Shown piece after piece: positions 8,479 through 16,932 of a DNA stretch of 39,817 bases (position 1 is its first letter; every line of letters begins with the position of its first letter). This DNA comes from Bacteriovorax sp. UBA1852. Its GTDB lineage: Bacteria > Bdellovibrionota > Bacteriovoracia > Bacteriovoracales > Bacteriovoracaceae. The position numbers and the translations under genes were made by a program. The stretch spans positions 1-39,817 of the forward strand of contig DDIK01000159.1 in NCBI GenBank assembly GCA_002338505.1. The letters run 5' to 3'. Below the pieces are notes generated by a model that made no database searches, had not been told where the DNA came from, and saw nothing but the letters and a program-made list of their open reading frames with translations.

Positions 8479-10750
8479 AGATTGATCTTATTAACTTAAG
8501 GCATGAATGGAGAGGTCCAATTCTTTGTTTCTGAGGATTACTCAAGTCTTTAGTTTTTTGTAACTTTGCCATATTAAAGAGAAGCTTCATTTCATCTAAC
8601 TTAATCGAAACTTTGAAGTCAGCGAGAAGTTTATCTTTAAGCCTAAAAAACTCTTCGTCACCTATTTCGATACCATCCGACAAATCCTCTGAAAGAGAGC
8701 TTATAATCTTCGACAGCTCCTTAAGCTTTGATGCCTTTCTTTGATTGATTCTTTGAACAATTTCGTATGAGTCGAGAAGACTTCCACCTTGAGAGACTAA
8801 CGAGAGATAAAAATCCCTCTTCCACTGCGGTAGTTTCGTAACTTCATCAAGTAGCTCAAAACGAAACATCTTTAACTCTTTATCTTCAAATGAAAGCCGA
8901 TTAAATAGTAAATCTCTACTTTCTTCAAGAAGATCGTACACTTCCTTTGAGATCATTCTTCTCTCACGTAATTTACTAATATAATCATCTTGCTGAGCAT
9001 TGAGATGAAGACGACTAATATCTGAGAAGTTATCCACATCAGGAATATAGCCCCTTTCAATGACAAGAGAGACGAAGGGGATCAAACCAGTACTATCACG
9101 ATTAATTGCAAATGTTTGTTGAAGTAATTCGATTTTTTCAAGAGATGGATTTAATAAGAAATAGCCTTGAAAGTAATGACTTCCAAGATTTTCATAAGCC
9201 TGCGCGAGATTATTCTCAATTAGAGATTCAATAGCTTTTACATCAAAAAGTGCATGGTCTTCAATCATATGCTCAGGCATTCGAATGATGGCCTTAATAA
9301 TTTGAGAAACAACTTCCTTATTCTTATCTTCGACGTTATTTTTTAAAAGAAGATATTTAGCAAGAAGTCTCTTTCGCTCACTACCTTCAAATAGTGAGAT
9401 ATCTTTTTCAATCTTTACTATAGATTCAAGAAAATCAGAGTCAGTTCTATAGATGTCCCTATAGTCTAGTCCTAGGATTTTGGCCTTACTCTTAATCAAG
9501 TCAATCCTATCAGCTTCAAGCTCAACAATACTCATAGAAGAACTAAGGCTAAAATTCATCGCAACGTCACTCGTAAAAGGGTCAACAATCTTCGTCAAAG
9601 CCTTTTGTGCTCTATTTATTACTCTTGTTCGCTCAGAATTCCCCATGTCTCTAGTATCAATTATTATTTTTCGTATAAACTCGCTTTGATATTGATTTTG
9701 GGACTTGAATACTAAATTGAGAACTCTTCTATTAAGTGAGTAATTTTGAGAAAAGCTCAATTCAAAGAGATGATTAATAGACCTATAGTTTTGTTCTGTA
9801 ATTTCATGAGAGCTGATCATATCTAAGAGATAATTTATATCCCTATTTATATTCTTTCCTCTAACGGACTCTTCACTCATTTTCTCAATATTTATTCTCA
9901 TCGTTTGAATAAGACCTGTCGCCGATGCACCTTCATTACGAGAGAGTTTATTTAATCTCACTAATATTTCAAGCGATGGAGCTAGGTTTAGTCTTTTCAT
10001 AACACTTAAATAAGAGAGATAAAATTCTAGAGTCTCAGAGGAGGTTACATATGTGTGAGCTTTTATAAATCTTGTGCTTGCGAACTTCCCAAAATCTCGA
10101 TTGAGCATTCTTAAAAGATAAGTCTGAGCATGAACTCCTTTTGTGTAGTTGAGTTCATTTAAAATTAAGTCACTTTTAATTTCATTAATTCTATAAGCTT
10201 TAGGCCTCAAAACATACAGGGCATTATCGATTACATCTTTATTAATATTCTTTGATTTAGAAACAATCAGATAAGCAAGATTTGTATGTTTAAAGTCTTT
10301 AGTGGAAAGTGCATCGAAGTAAGCTTTCTTAAACTTCCCTTGCTCTATATTAAGCTCATCAGAGACTATAATCTTTAGAGCTTGTGCAATCACTGGATCT
10401 TTTTGAGTAAATAAAGCCTTTGAATAATCCTTAATAAGTTGAACATCTTGAGGCCTTGTGACCATCATAAGATCTTCTAATATTCCAACTCGAAACATAC
10501 CTCTTTCAAAAGCCTCTTCAAAAATATCAAACTGAGACTTAAATCGGAGTTTATCAATAAGCACAAAAATCTGCTTTTGCTTTTCGTTATTTACAAAGAA
10601 GTAATCAGGATCGGTTCTAAATTTCTCTAAGAGAAAACTCTTGCGCTCACTAACTTCATTAGCGTCAAGCAATACACTTGCAGGTGATCTCTTGATATTT
10701 TGCGAGCACCCAACCGTAAATAAAAGTAAAACAATCAAATATACCTTCAT
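8465..10750 (-). CDS. Large alpha-helical lipoprotein of unknown function
   Basis: I do not recognise this family. From the ATG at 10750 the protein is 761 aa and begins MKVYLIVLLLFTVGCSQ, a short lipoprotein signal with lipobox TVGC. A start five codons upstream (10765) is possible, but AAGGATT sits correctly for the inner ATG. The mature part is almost entirely predicted amphipathic helix with many Leu/Ile/Lys/Glu and regularly spaced charged pairs, suggesting HEAT/TPR-like helical repeats; no catalytic motif is visible. The end, HSCLKLIRSIFTGK, resembles the end of the lipoprotein at 28568. It converges with mutS and overlaps it by 14 bases. The helical shape suggests a scaffold or binding role in the envelope, which is inference only. 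Confidence 0.7.
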   Translation of the reverse strand: MKVYLIVLLLFTVGCSQNIKRSPASVLLDANEVSERKSFLLEKFRTDPDYFFVNNEKQKQIFVLIDKLRFKSQFDIFEEAFERGMFRVGILEDLMMVTRPQDVQLIKDYSKALFTQKDPVIAQALKIIVSDELNIEQGKFKKAYFDALSTKDFKHTNLAYLIVSKSKNINKDVIDNALYVLRPKAYRINEIKSDLILNELNYTKGVHAQTYLLRMLNRDFGKFASTRFIKAHTYVTSSETLEFYLSYLSVMKRLNLAPSLEILVRLNKLSRNEGASATGLIQTMRINIEKMSEESVRGKNINRDINYLLDMISSHEITEQNYRSINHLFELSFSQNYSLNRRVLNLVFKSQNQYQSEFIRKIIIDTRDMGNSERTRVINRAQKALTKIVDPFTSDVAMNFSLSSSMSIVELEADRIDLIKSKAKILGLDYRDIYRTDSDFLESIVKIEKDISLFEGSERKRLLAKYLLLKNNVEDKNKEVVSQIIKAIIRMPEHMIEDHALFDVKAIESLIENNLAQAYENLGSHYFQGYFLLNPSLEKIELLQQTFAINRDSTGLIPFVSLVIERGYIPDVDNFSDISRLHLNAQQDDYISKLRERRMISKEVYDLLEESRDLLFNRLSFEDKELKMFRFELLDEVTKLPQWKRDFYLSLVSQGGSLLDSYEIVQRINQRKASKLKELSKIISSLSEDLSDGIEIGDEEFFRLKDKLLADFKVSIKLDEMKLLFNMAKLQKTKDLSNPQKQRIGPLHSCLKLIRSIFTGK

Positions 10751-10901
10751 AATAATCCTTATCATGTCTAAACTATCGGAAGTTAGTACCTATAATTTTG
10801 AAGAATAAAAATATCTCTATTGAGACGGAATGAATTTCCTAGTCGTCTCCTTTCTAAAAAGATCTCTCAACCAAGTGAATTAATTTCCCGAATAGAACTA
10901 C

Positions 10902-11513
10902 ATGAATAGTGTAAGCGTATTACCCCACATTGAATCAGGACAAACACAGAAGGCCCCTTCGAGACGAGATGTTTTAAAAAGTAGAACATATGCTTTTATC
11001 ATCGATATATATGCGATCGTCTTTCTCACAAAAGCCGTATCCATGACCTGGGGTTACTTTATAACGGAACATGTATCTCGATTAAATATTGCAAATTATT
11101 CGGCGTGGAGAGACCTCAACGTAAATACTTTCACTCTTACCTTACCCGTCTTCTTTATAAGCTACTTTTTCTTTTTCTATTATCTTAATAATGGGAAAAG
11201 TCTTGGAAAGATGTTTATGAAACTAAGAGTATGCGCCAAACACGATCACAATAGAGAGCTTTCTTTTAAAGAAGCTTTTGGTCGCTCCCTTGGATATCTC
11301 TTCATAAATTATTTATCCTATCTACCTTTTTTAATAAATTACCTAAGAAAGGACTCAAGAGGAATTCAAGACTACATATCTGATACCATTGTTCTTCGTG
11401 AAGACGAAATTGCCATCATAGAATCTAATGAAGAACATACTCATATTTCAGTTAGAGACGATAAACCTTTTCCAGAAGATCCGGTTTCAATAAGAATTTC
11501 AAAAGCCTCTTAA
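10902..11513 (+). CDS. RDD-family integral membrane protein
   Basis: This 203-aa protein matches the RDD family. RTYAFIIDIYAIVFL has the Arg..Asp pattern that gives the family its name, followed by a second membrane segment (TLTLPVFFISYFFFFYYL), the GKSLGKMFMKLRV motif with conserved Gly-Lys, then SFKEAFGRSLGYLFINYLSYLPFLI and a final RGIQDYISDTIVL. About three membrane segments are seen. Some RDD proteins act as cation/proton antiporters, but most are unassigned. The tail of about 45 residues is hydrophilic and acidic. The gene stands alone between a divergent lipoprotein gene and yebC; the ribosome-binding site is weak. Confidence 0.82.
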   Translation: MNSVSVLPHIESGQTQKAPSRRDVLKSRTYAFIIDIYAIVFLTKAVSMTWGYFITEHVSRLNIANYSAWRDLNVNTFTLTLPVFFISYFFFFYYLNNGKSLGKMFMKLRVCAKHDHNRELSFKEAFGRSLGYLFINYLSYLPFLINYLRKDSRGIQDYISDTIVLREDEIAIIESNEEHTHISVRDDKPFPEDPVSIRISKAS

Positions 11514-11598
11514 AAGTATCTTTAAACTAAGACACAACGCTTCAATGTAGACGTTTTTATAATAATCTATTATATTCTTCTCTTATCAGGAGAAAAAC

Positions 11599-12339
11599 AT
11601 GGGAAGAAAGTCAGCTAAGATTGCGGCAAAGAAAGGCGCTGCAGATAAGGCCAGAGGCCAAGTATACACAAGAGCACTAAAAGATGTTTTCTTAGCATCT
11701 AAAAGTGGAAGCCCTGATCCCGATACAAACTTTCTTCTCAAGGTCGCTGTCGATCGCTGCAAGAAATTCAATGTACCTAAAGATAATATTGAAAGAGCTA
11801 TCAAGAAAGGCCAGGGTGGCGGTGGCGCTGCTTATGCAGACGTAAACTACGAGGGGTATGGTCCAGGAGGAGTTGCAGTATTTGTTGAGACTTCAACTGA
11901 TAATAACACAAGAACAGTTGCCAACGTCAGAAGCTATTTTAATAAAGTAAGTGGAAGTCTTGGACAGACAGGTTCTCTTGAATTTGTTTTTGAAAGAAAA
12001 GCCATCTACCTAGTACCAAAAGCCAACGTATCTGATGCAGATGAGTTTGAACTTGAAATGATCGAAGCAGGTGCTGAAGATATTGAATTAGAAGATGAAA
12101 TCTATGAAGTATCTGGACCAGTCGAATCTTATGGACCTATACAAAAGAAACTTGAAGAGATGGGTGTTTCACCTGAAGAGGCCTCACTTGAAAGATTACC
12201 TCTTAATCATAAGGCCATTGACGACGAAGAAACCATGAAGCAATTTGAAAAGCTCATTGATCTACTTGAAGAAGACGATGATGTTGTTACCGTCTATCAC
12301 AATCTTGAAGAGTCTGAAGAAGAAACCGAAGAAGCTTAA
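11599..12339 (+). CDS. yebC: YebC/PmpR (TACO1) family protein
   Basis: This 246-aa protein carries the family features: N-terminal GRKSAKIAAKKGAADKARG, DPDTNFLLKVAVDRCKKFNVPKDNIERAIKKGQG, the EGYGPGGVAVFVE core and TDNNTRTVANVRSYFNK with GGxLG-like SGSLGQTGSLEFVF. Members were named as transcription regulators; more recent work on the family links them to translation of difficult stretches such as proline runs. The C-terminus is unusually acidic (EEDDDVVTVYHNLEESEEE). AGGAG precedes the ATG. It is not next to ruvC here, its common neighbour. Its stop overlaps the alr stop on the other strand through a shared TTAA. Confidence 0.95.
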   Translation: MGRKSAKIAAKKGAADKARGQVYTRALKDVFLASKSGSPDPDTNFLLKVAVDRCKKFNVPKDNIERAIKKGQGGGGAAYADVNYEGYGPGGVAVFVETSTDNNTRTVANVRSYFNKVSGSLGQTGSLEFVFERKAIYLVPKANVSDADEFELEMIEAGAEDIELEDEIYEVSGPVESYGPIQKKLEEMGVSPEEASLERLPLNHKAIDDEETMKQFEKLIDLLEEDDDVVTVYHNLEESEEETEEA

Positions 12340-13463
12340 TCGACATAAATCTTAGGAACTCGAGATGTAACTGAGGTAAGCACTTCATAGGGAATCATTT
12401 TTGAGCGTTCACAAATTCTCTTAAAGTTATCAGTCTCTCTCGACCAGATCACAAAAGAATCATTTTCTTTGAGCTGACATGTATTCTCATCCTCTAATAA
12501 GAGATGTGCCATATCCATATTAACACGTCCAACAACTTTAAAAGTGTTTTCCATATACTCAATCTCAACACCTTGATTAAAAGTAGAAAACCCATCTCCA
12601 TAACCAAGAGCTGCGATATAGACGTTACCACTCGCTGGGCAAACGTTTGCTCCATAACCGATAGGTGTTCCTTTTTTAATTGAATTAATACTTATGATCT
12701 TAGTCTTTAATGATGAGATCAACTCTCCATCATACTTTGATTGAGAAGAGATTGCTGGGATTAATGAGCTAGGTCCATACATCATAAGACCAGGTCTAAC
12801 GTGACTCTCTTTTAATCCCGCTCCTTGTTCTATAGCTCCAGAGTTAGAGATTGATGTCTTATCTACTTTTATTCCACTAGACTTAAGCGTCGTTTTAATT
12901 TGCTCAAACCTCTCAAACTGTTGAGCATTTTTCTTATTTTCAATCGATAGTGAAGCACAAGCAAGATGAGTCATGAGATGATCGATAGACTTTCTACCGG
13001 CGATCTTTAACGTCTTTATAATTTCATCCATTCGTGAGATTTCTAAACCTAGTCTATTCATCCCCGTATTAAACTTAAGACAAAGAGGAATATTTTTAAA
13101 GTTCTCATCTTCTAGGAAGATTGATAAGTCCCTTTCATTTGAGATAATTGGTGTTAGTCTGAGCGCAGAATAGAACTCGCGAAGTTCTGGATCAGAGAGT
13201 CCAAGATCAGAGAATATATAAATCTCAAAGAAGTCCTTTGGTAATTCTTTTCTAAGAGTAGTCCCCTCACCTAATGAGGCGCAACCAAACTCTCTTATAC
13301 CCAATTCATTAAAACTAAATCTTGTGATTGGTACAAGTCCGTGGCCGTAAGCATCCGCTTTCACCATAAAGATGACTTCATTTGATTTGCATATACTTTT
13401 TACTTTTTGGAAGTTTGAATCAAGAGTATTAAGGCTTATCTCAAATTGAGATCCAAATCTCAT
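12336..13463 (-). CDS. alr: Alanine racemase
   Basis: This 375-aa PLP enzyme interconverts L- and D-alanine for peptidoglycan. The PLP lysine is Lys35 in IFMVKADAYGHG and the second catalytic base is Tyr270 in GTPIGYGANV. Other family signatures are KFNTGMNRLGL (substrate side), SISNSGA and HVRPGLMMYGPSS. Length and fold order are normal. It starts four bases inside the end of the upstream receiver-like gene (ATGA overlap), so it is translationally coupled to it, an unusual partner. The 3' end meets yebC head-on with a 4-base overlap. Confidence 0.95.
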   Translation of the reverse strand: MRFGSQFEISLNTLDSNFQKVKSICKSNEVIFMVKADAYGHGLVPITRFSFNELGIREFGCASLGEGTTLRKELPKDFFEIYIFSDLGLSDPELREFYSALRLTPIISNERDLSIFLEDENFKNIPLCLKFNTGMNRLGLEISRMDEIIKTLKIAGRKSIDHLMTHLACASLSIENKKNAQQFERFEQIKTTLKSSGIKVDKTSISNSGAIEQGAGLKESHVRPGLMMYGPSSLIPAISSQSKYDGELISSLKTKIISINSIKKGTPIGYGANVCPASGNVYIAALGYGDGFSTFNQGVEIEYMENTFKVVGRVNMDMAHLLLEDENTCQLKENDSFVIWSRETDNFKRICERSKMIPYEVLTSVTSRVPKIYVD

Positions 13464-14824
13464 AGACTCATTTCTCCAGGACTTATGACTGAATGACTAA
13501 CTTCATTTTTCTTTTCAATAAGACCAAAGTGAGAAAAAGGCATTTCACTTACTCTTATCTCTAAGGACATAACTTCAGACTTTGATATTCCTTGAAAATA
13601 TTTAGAAATATCATAAGCACCAAAAGTTTCTTTCAATGAATCAAAAATAACTGAAAAGTCTTTTTGTGATACACGAAGAGCAATCAGTGAATTATCCACG
13701 ATATAAATATCTTCTAGAGCAAAGAATGTTCTACAGTAAGTCTTAAGATCACTCCAAAACTTTAAGTAATTAAAGCTCACATCAAACTTAACAGATAAGA
13801 CATCTGCGATGTCACTAATATCAAGTCCTATCAAATGATCTCCCGATGAAATATTTGAAAGGTCATCCAAGAGATGAAAGATCGAGCGATCTTCTTTATC
13901 TTCTTTAATATCATTTAAGCGATTGATCATCTGAGCATACTTTCCACTTAAGAACGACTCAAAGCCATTCCAATCAAGAGCGTAAGCATCAGAGTCTAAT
14001 ATTTCTAAAACTAAAAGCATATCAGAAGACTCATTATTCTTTGAAATGGTAATAGATAATAAGGTCTCATCAACGAAGGGCTCAACTATTCCAGAGGCCA
14101 CAGAGATACACTCACTGCCTATTCCCACATCATTATTTTTTCCAATCCAAATAGATGGAATATCAAGAGACTTCTCTCCATCAAGGTCTAAGTTTATAAG
14201 CTTTGTTCCTGAATCATTTAATTTAAATAGAGCGTAATTCTTCACACCATCAAATTCACACAATGACTTTGAAAGTGCGGTGGAGAAGTTAAACTCTTCT
14301 AATAACTTTTCAAAGTTCTTTGAAAAATTCGTCATGATATTTTGATGATAAATCTTCTCTTTTAAAGATTCTACTTGAGCATGTAGACCTTTTGATTTTT
14401 GAGCATAGTTTGCATGAAAGCTCTTATATGATTCAAACTCAGAGATAAGATTCATCTTCTTCTTATAATTAAAGAGAATATTTTTCAGTTGCCCAGTAAG
14501 ATCTCTCGTAGCATCGACATAACCTAAGTGATCAGTCGTATACGTCGGTCCTAAATATTTAGAACTGGCAATTGTAAAAATAAATGCAAGTGATGTTGAA
14601 CTAAGTCGTGAATCTAGAGCGAGTGTTTCATTTCCGACTTTAGAATCAGCGATATCAATTAGGCTTAAGTCATATTGAGTACTTTCTAATGAAGACAAGA
14701 AGTCTGAAGCTGATTCAAACGAATGAACCAAAATATTTAACTTCTTAAACTCAGAACATACTCTTCCTGCTAACTTCAGGTCATGAGTAACGACGGCCAC
14801 ATTTAAATTCTTACTTGTCTTCAT
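13460..14824 (-). CDS. Protein with degenerate response-regulator receiver domain, function unknown
   Basis: The 454-aa product begins with a receiver-like fold (residues about 7-115). LNVAVVTHDLKLA holds the place of the acidic pair, YDLSLIDIAD supplies a possible phospho-acceptor Asp57, and FIFTIAS supplies the Thr84 position. Where a Lys-Pro would normally follow, GYVDATRD is seen, so the switch lysine is missing. The domain is therefore probably a pseudo-receiver. Residues about 120-170 look like a coiled coil. The rest (about 170-454) shows alternating strands and helices, perhaps GAF-like sensor modules, but no motif I can name. There is no kinase or DNA-binding motif. GGAG precedes the ATG. 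It is coupled to alr by a 4-base overlap and follows aroK by 73 bases. Confidence 0.65.
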   Translation of the reverse strand: MKTSKNLNVAVVTHDLKLAGRVCSEFKKLNILVHSFESASDFLSSLESTQYDLSLIDIADSKVGNETLALDSRLSSTSLAFIFTIASSKYLGPTYTTDHLGYVDATRDLTGQLKNILFNYKKKMNLISEFESYKSFHANYAQKSKGLHAQVESLKEKIYHQNIMTNFSKNFEKLLEEFNFSTALSKSLCEFDGVKNYALFKLNDSGTKLINLDLDGEKSLDIPSIWIGKNNDVGIGSECISVASGIVEPFVDETLLSITISKNNESSDMLLVLEILDSDAYALDWNGFESFLSGKYAQMINRLNDIKEDKEDRSIFHLLDDLSNISSGDHLIGLDISDIADVLSVKFDVSFNYLKFWSDLKTYCRTFFALEDIYIVDNSLIALRVSQKDFSVIFDSLKETFGAYDISKYFQGISKSEVMSLEIRVSEMPFSHFGLIEKKNEVSHSVISPGEMSL

Positions 14825-14897
14825 AAAAGCTCCATAGGCTCAAGCTTATTGCTCTTACTTATATGACCATAAAAATCAAGATTCGTCTATTTTAGGG

Positions 14898-15410
14898 CTA
14901 TTTTAAGAGGCCAATAAGATCTGACAAAGAACTAATCTCATCGCTCTGCTCTGGGCTGAGCTTAAGAGACGATATCCCCTCATACAAAGAAGCTCTTTCA
15001 TCAAACTTAGCCTTCATAAAGTCTCTTCCTTTTTTCATCAGTGGCCTATTCCCATCTTTTTTCAGACGCGAGTAACACTCATCAAAAGGTGTATCAAGAA
15101 AGACTACTCGAGCCTCAACACTTTTAATAAAATCAACCACCAAAGTGCTTTCTAAACTGCCGTCACCAAGAATGATCGCGTAATCGTCTTTAAAATTACC
15201 ATGCAAGAGCTTAATCATTTCTTGTTCGTCTTTTCTAAACTCATCAATACCGATATCTTCGATATAATCTGAAAGTGAGTCATACCCTGCCCCCATTCTC
15301 TCATATATCTCCTCGTCTAGGTCTAAGACTTGGAAATCACTAGACTTAGCAAGCCTCGAACCTAGAGTCGACTTTCCAGAGCCTGAAAAACCACAAATAA
15401 ACACTCTCAT
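14898..15410 (-). CDS. aroK: Shikimate kinase (AroK-like)
   Basis: From the ATG at 15410 this is a 170-aa P-loop kinase, the size of AroK. Walker A is GFSGSGKST (residues 7-15). LDLDEEIYERMG supplies the shikimate-binding Asp32, FR at 58-59 the substrate Arg, NRPLM at 121-125 the lid Arg, and FDERASLYE at 136-144 the last Arg. It would phosphorylate shikimate in aromatic amino-acid synthesis. The usual Gly-Gly-Gly strand is GDGS (82-85), a deviation that lowers certainty slightly. A longer frame starts at 15500, but GGAG with good spacing lies just before 15410, and the extra residues do not belong to the family. It is divergent from yceD. Confidence 0.8.
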   Translation of the reverse strand: MRVFICGFSGSGKSTLGSRLAKSSDFQVLDLDEEIYERMGAGYDSLSDYIEDIGIDEFRKDEQEMIKLLHGNFKDDYAIILGDGSLESTLVVDFIKSVEARVVFLDTPFDECYSRLKKDGNRPLMKKGRDFMKAKFDERASLYEGISSLKLSPEQSDEISSLSDLIGLLK

Positions 15411-15501
15411 TACTTCTCTCCTGGACTGTAATATTGGCAATACGGTATTTACAAGACGCATTAAATTCTTTAAGTATACCAAATAATTAAGAGAGTACAT
15501 T

Positions 15502-16077
15502 ATGCAAAATGAAATTGAACTAAGAATTCGAAATGAAATAAGCGAAAAGCCGATTTTTTTAATCTCAAGATTAAAAGATTCAGAGCCGACGACACTTTAT
15601 TTTAACAATAAAGATACTTCGTGGGTGGATACGATATTACAAAGCATAACTGCGGAGTACGACACAGAAGAAAATATGGACGAAGAGCTCAAAGCCTCTG
15701 TAACAGTGAAAAGGGACAGCAACTCGGAGTTTGGAGAATATCTTATTGTGACAGGATCAGTTGAAGGACAGTACATGGCCTCATGTGTGAAATGCCTTGA
15801 TGATTCACCTCAGTCATTTTCAACTGAGTTTCAGGGCGTCTACATTCACTCTCGCTATGAAAATGATCCTGAGTATGAAGAAGTTGATGACGTTTTCATT
15901 GAAGATAAAGTTTTAGACCTTTATTTTCATGAAAGAGGTAAAGCTGACTTAAGTGAAGCTCTCACAGAAGCGGCTGTTCTGGCCATTAACCCTTACCCAA
16001 AGTGTAAGGAAGAGTGCAAAGGACTCTGTGGTCAATGTGGAGAAAACAAAAACCACAATAACTGTGGGCATCATTAG
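15502..16077 (+). CDS. YceD/DUF177 family protein
   Basis: This 191-aa protein belongs to the YceD (DUF177) family, which almost always lies upstream of rpmF and has been tied to 23S rRNA metabolism. The signature is the paired cysteines: CVKCLDDS in the middle and CKEECKGLCGQCGENKN with a final CGHH at the end, probably a zinc site. The N-terminal part is beta-rich and acidic. rpmF follows after 87 bases, the expected order. The 5' end is divergent from aroK. Confidence 0.88.
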   Translation: MQNEIELRIRNEISEKPIFLISRLKDSEPTTLYFNNKDTSWVDTILQSITAEYDTEENMDEELKASVTVKRDSNSEFGEYLIVTGSVEGQYMASCVKCLDDSPQSFSTEFQGVYIHSRYENDPEYEEVDDVFIEDKVLDLYFHERGKADLSEALTEAAVLAINPYPKCKEECKGLCGQCGENKNHNNCGHH

Positions 16078-16164
16078 AAAATAGTTGTAAATTGGTGCAA
16101 AAAAGTGTACCTATATCTCTCGATTAATATTTAAATATAGAAGTTGTAGATAACGGAGTTAGAA

Positions 16165-16377
16165 ATGGCAGTACCTAAGAAGAAGACAAGTGTTTCAAGA
16201 AAAGGCTTAAGAAGAGCAGGTCAAACACATAAATTATATGCAAATAACCAAGTTTTAACTGATTCTGAAACTGGTGAATTAACGAAGAAAGGTTGTATCT
16301 CTCCATCTGGTATGTGGAAAGGTAAGAAAATCTTCGAAACAAGAGCTGATAAAGTAGAAGAAGAAACTGAAGATTAA
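16165..16377 (+). CDS. rpmF: 50S ribosomal protein L32
   Basis: The 70-aa product starts MAVPKKKTSVSRKGLRRAGQTH, the classic L32 N-terminus, and carries the SPSGMWKGKKIF element. It has one cysteine only, so it lacks the Zn ribbon of some L32 proteins. An acidic tail (KVEEETED) is added. CGGAG lies before the ATG. A strong terminator follows at 16427-16465, separating it from the fab genes. Confidence 0.95.
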   Translation: MAVPKKKTSVSRKGLRRAGQTHKLYANNQVLTDSETGELTKKGCISPSGMWKGKKIFETRADKVEEETED

Positions 16378-16426
16378 TCTTCACACTATTTAACAAAGCA
16401 CAAAATTTTGTCACTTTTTAAATATT

Positions 16427-16465
16427 AAAGCTCGTATCGATTATTTAATTGATACGAGCTTTTTC
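16427..16465 (+). terminator. rho-independent terminator after rpmF
   Basis: AAAGCTCGTATC (16427-16438) pairs perfectly with GATACGAGCTTT (16451-16462) around a 12-base loop and is followed by more T residues. Confidence 0.88.
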
Positions 16466-16633
16466 CTATTTGTACGACATTCTTACCTTTAGATTAGACT
16501 CGTCAAGTCATCACAATTCCAATAAATTAGACAAAGTATCTTTAATTCCTATACAATTTTATACAAGTATTTCTAACAGATGAAGCTCAAGAGGAACTTT
16601 ATTCCCTTAGAATGTATATACGGAGTGTCACAC

Positions 16634-16849
16634 ATGTCATTAGATAGAATTATATTTGCACTTAGCGCCTTATCAATTTTTGTTTTTAGCAATAACTACA
16701 AAGATAAGTTAGAAAAGTTCAATCCTTACACTGTTGAACATGTTGCACCGATGCAGAGCCTGCAAACTCCTCAAGAAAGAGAGAAAGAGTCAAGAAATGA
16801 CACTGTTGCGGGACTTCACAAAGAGAGTAATTCTACTTCTCATCTTTAA
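16634..16849 (+). CDS. Small 71-aa protein with N-terminal membrane segment, unknown
   Basis: From the ATG at 16634 the product is 71 aa: one hydrophobic stretch (RIIFALSALSIFVF, about residues 4-18), then a charged, probably unstructured tail ending GLHKESNSTSHL. The start is chosen because CGGAG lies 8 bases upstream; an in-frame ATG at 16580 has no ribosome-binding site. I recognise no family. It could be a small inner-membrane protein or carry a signal sequence. It occupies the place between rpmF and fabH where plsX is found in many bacteria, but it shows no similarity to PlsX. Confidence 0.55.
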   Translation: MSLDRIIFALSALSIFVFSNNYKDKLEKFNPYTVEHVAPMQSLQTPQEREKESRNDTVAGLHKESNSTSHL

Positions 16850-16867
16850 TATTTTCTAATTTAAACC

Positions 16868-16897
16868 TTGCCAAGTACACAGGCCTTTACCTAGAAT
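16868..16897 (+). promoter_or_regulatory. Promoter for fabHDG-acpP
   Basis: TTGCCA (16868-16873) and TAGAAT (16892-16897) are spaced by 18 bases and lie 36 bases before fabH. Both hexamers match consensus at five of six positions. A similar TTGCCA box precedes fabF. Confidence 0.5.
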
Positions 16898-16932
16898 TTT
16901 CACTTAGTTAAATTACATCTTGCGAGGCAATT

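Noticed and set aside
15411..15500. N-terminal extension of the shikimate kinase
   Set aside because: The ribosome-binding site and family start both fit 15410; the extra 30 residues are not AroK-like.
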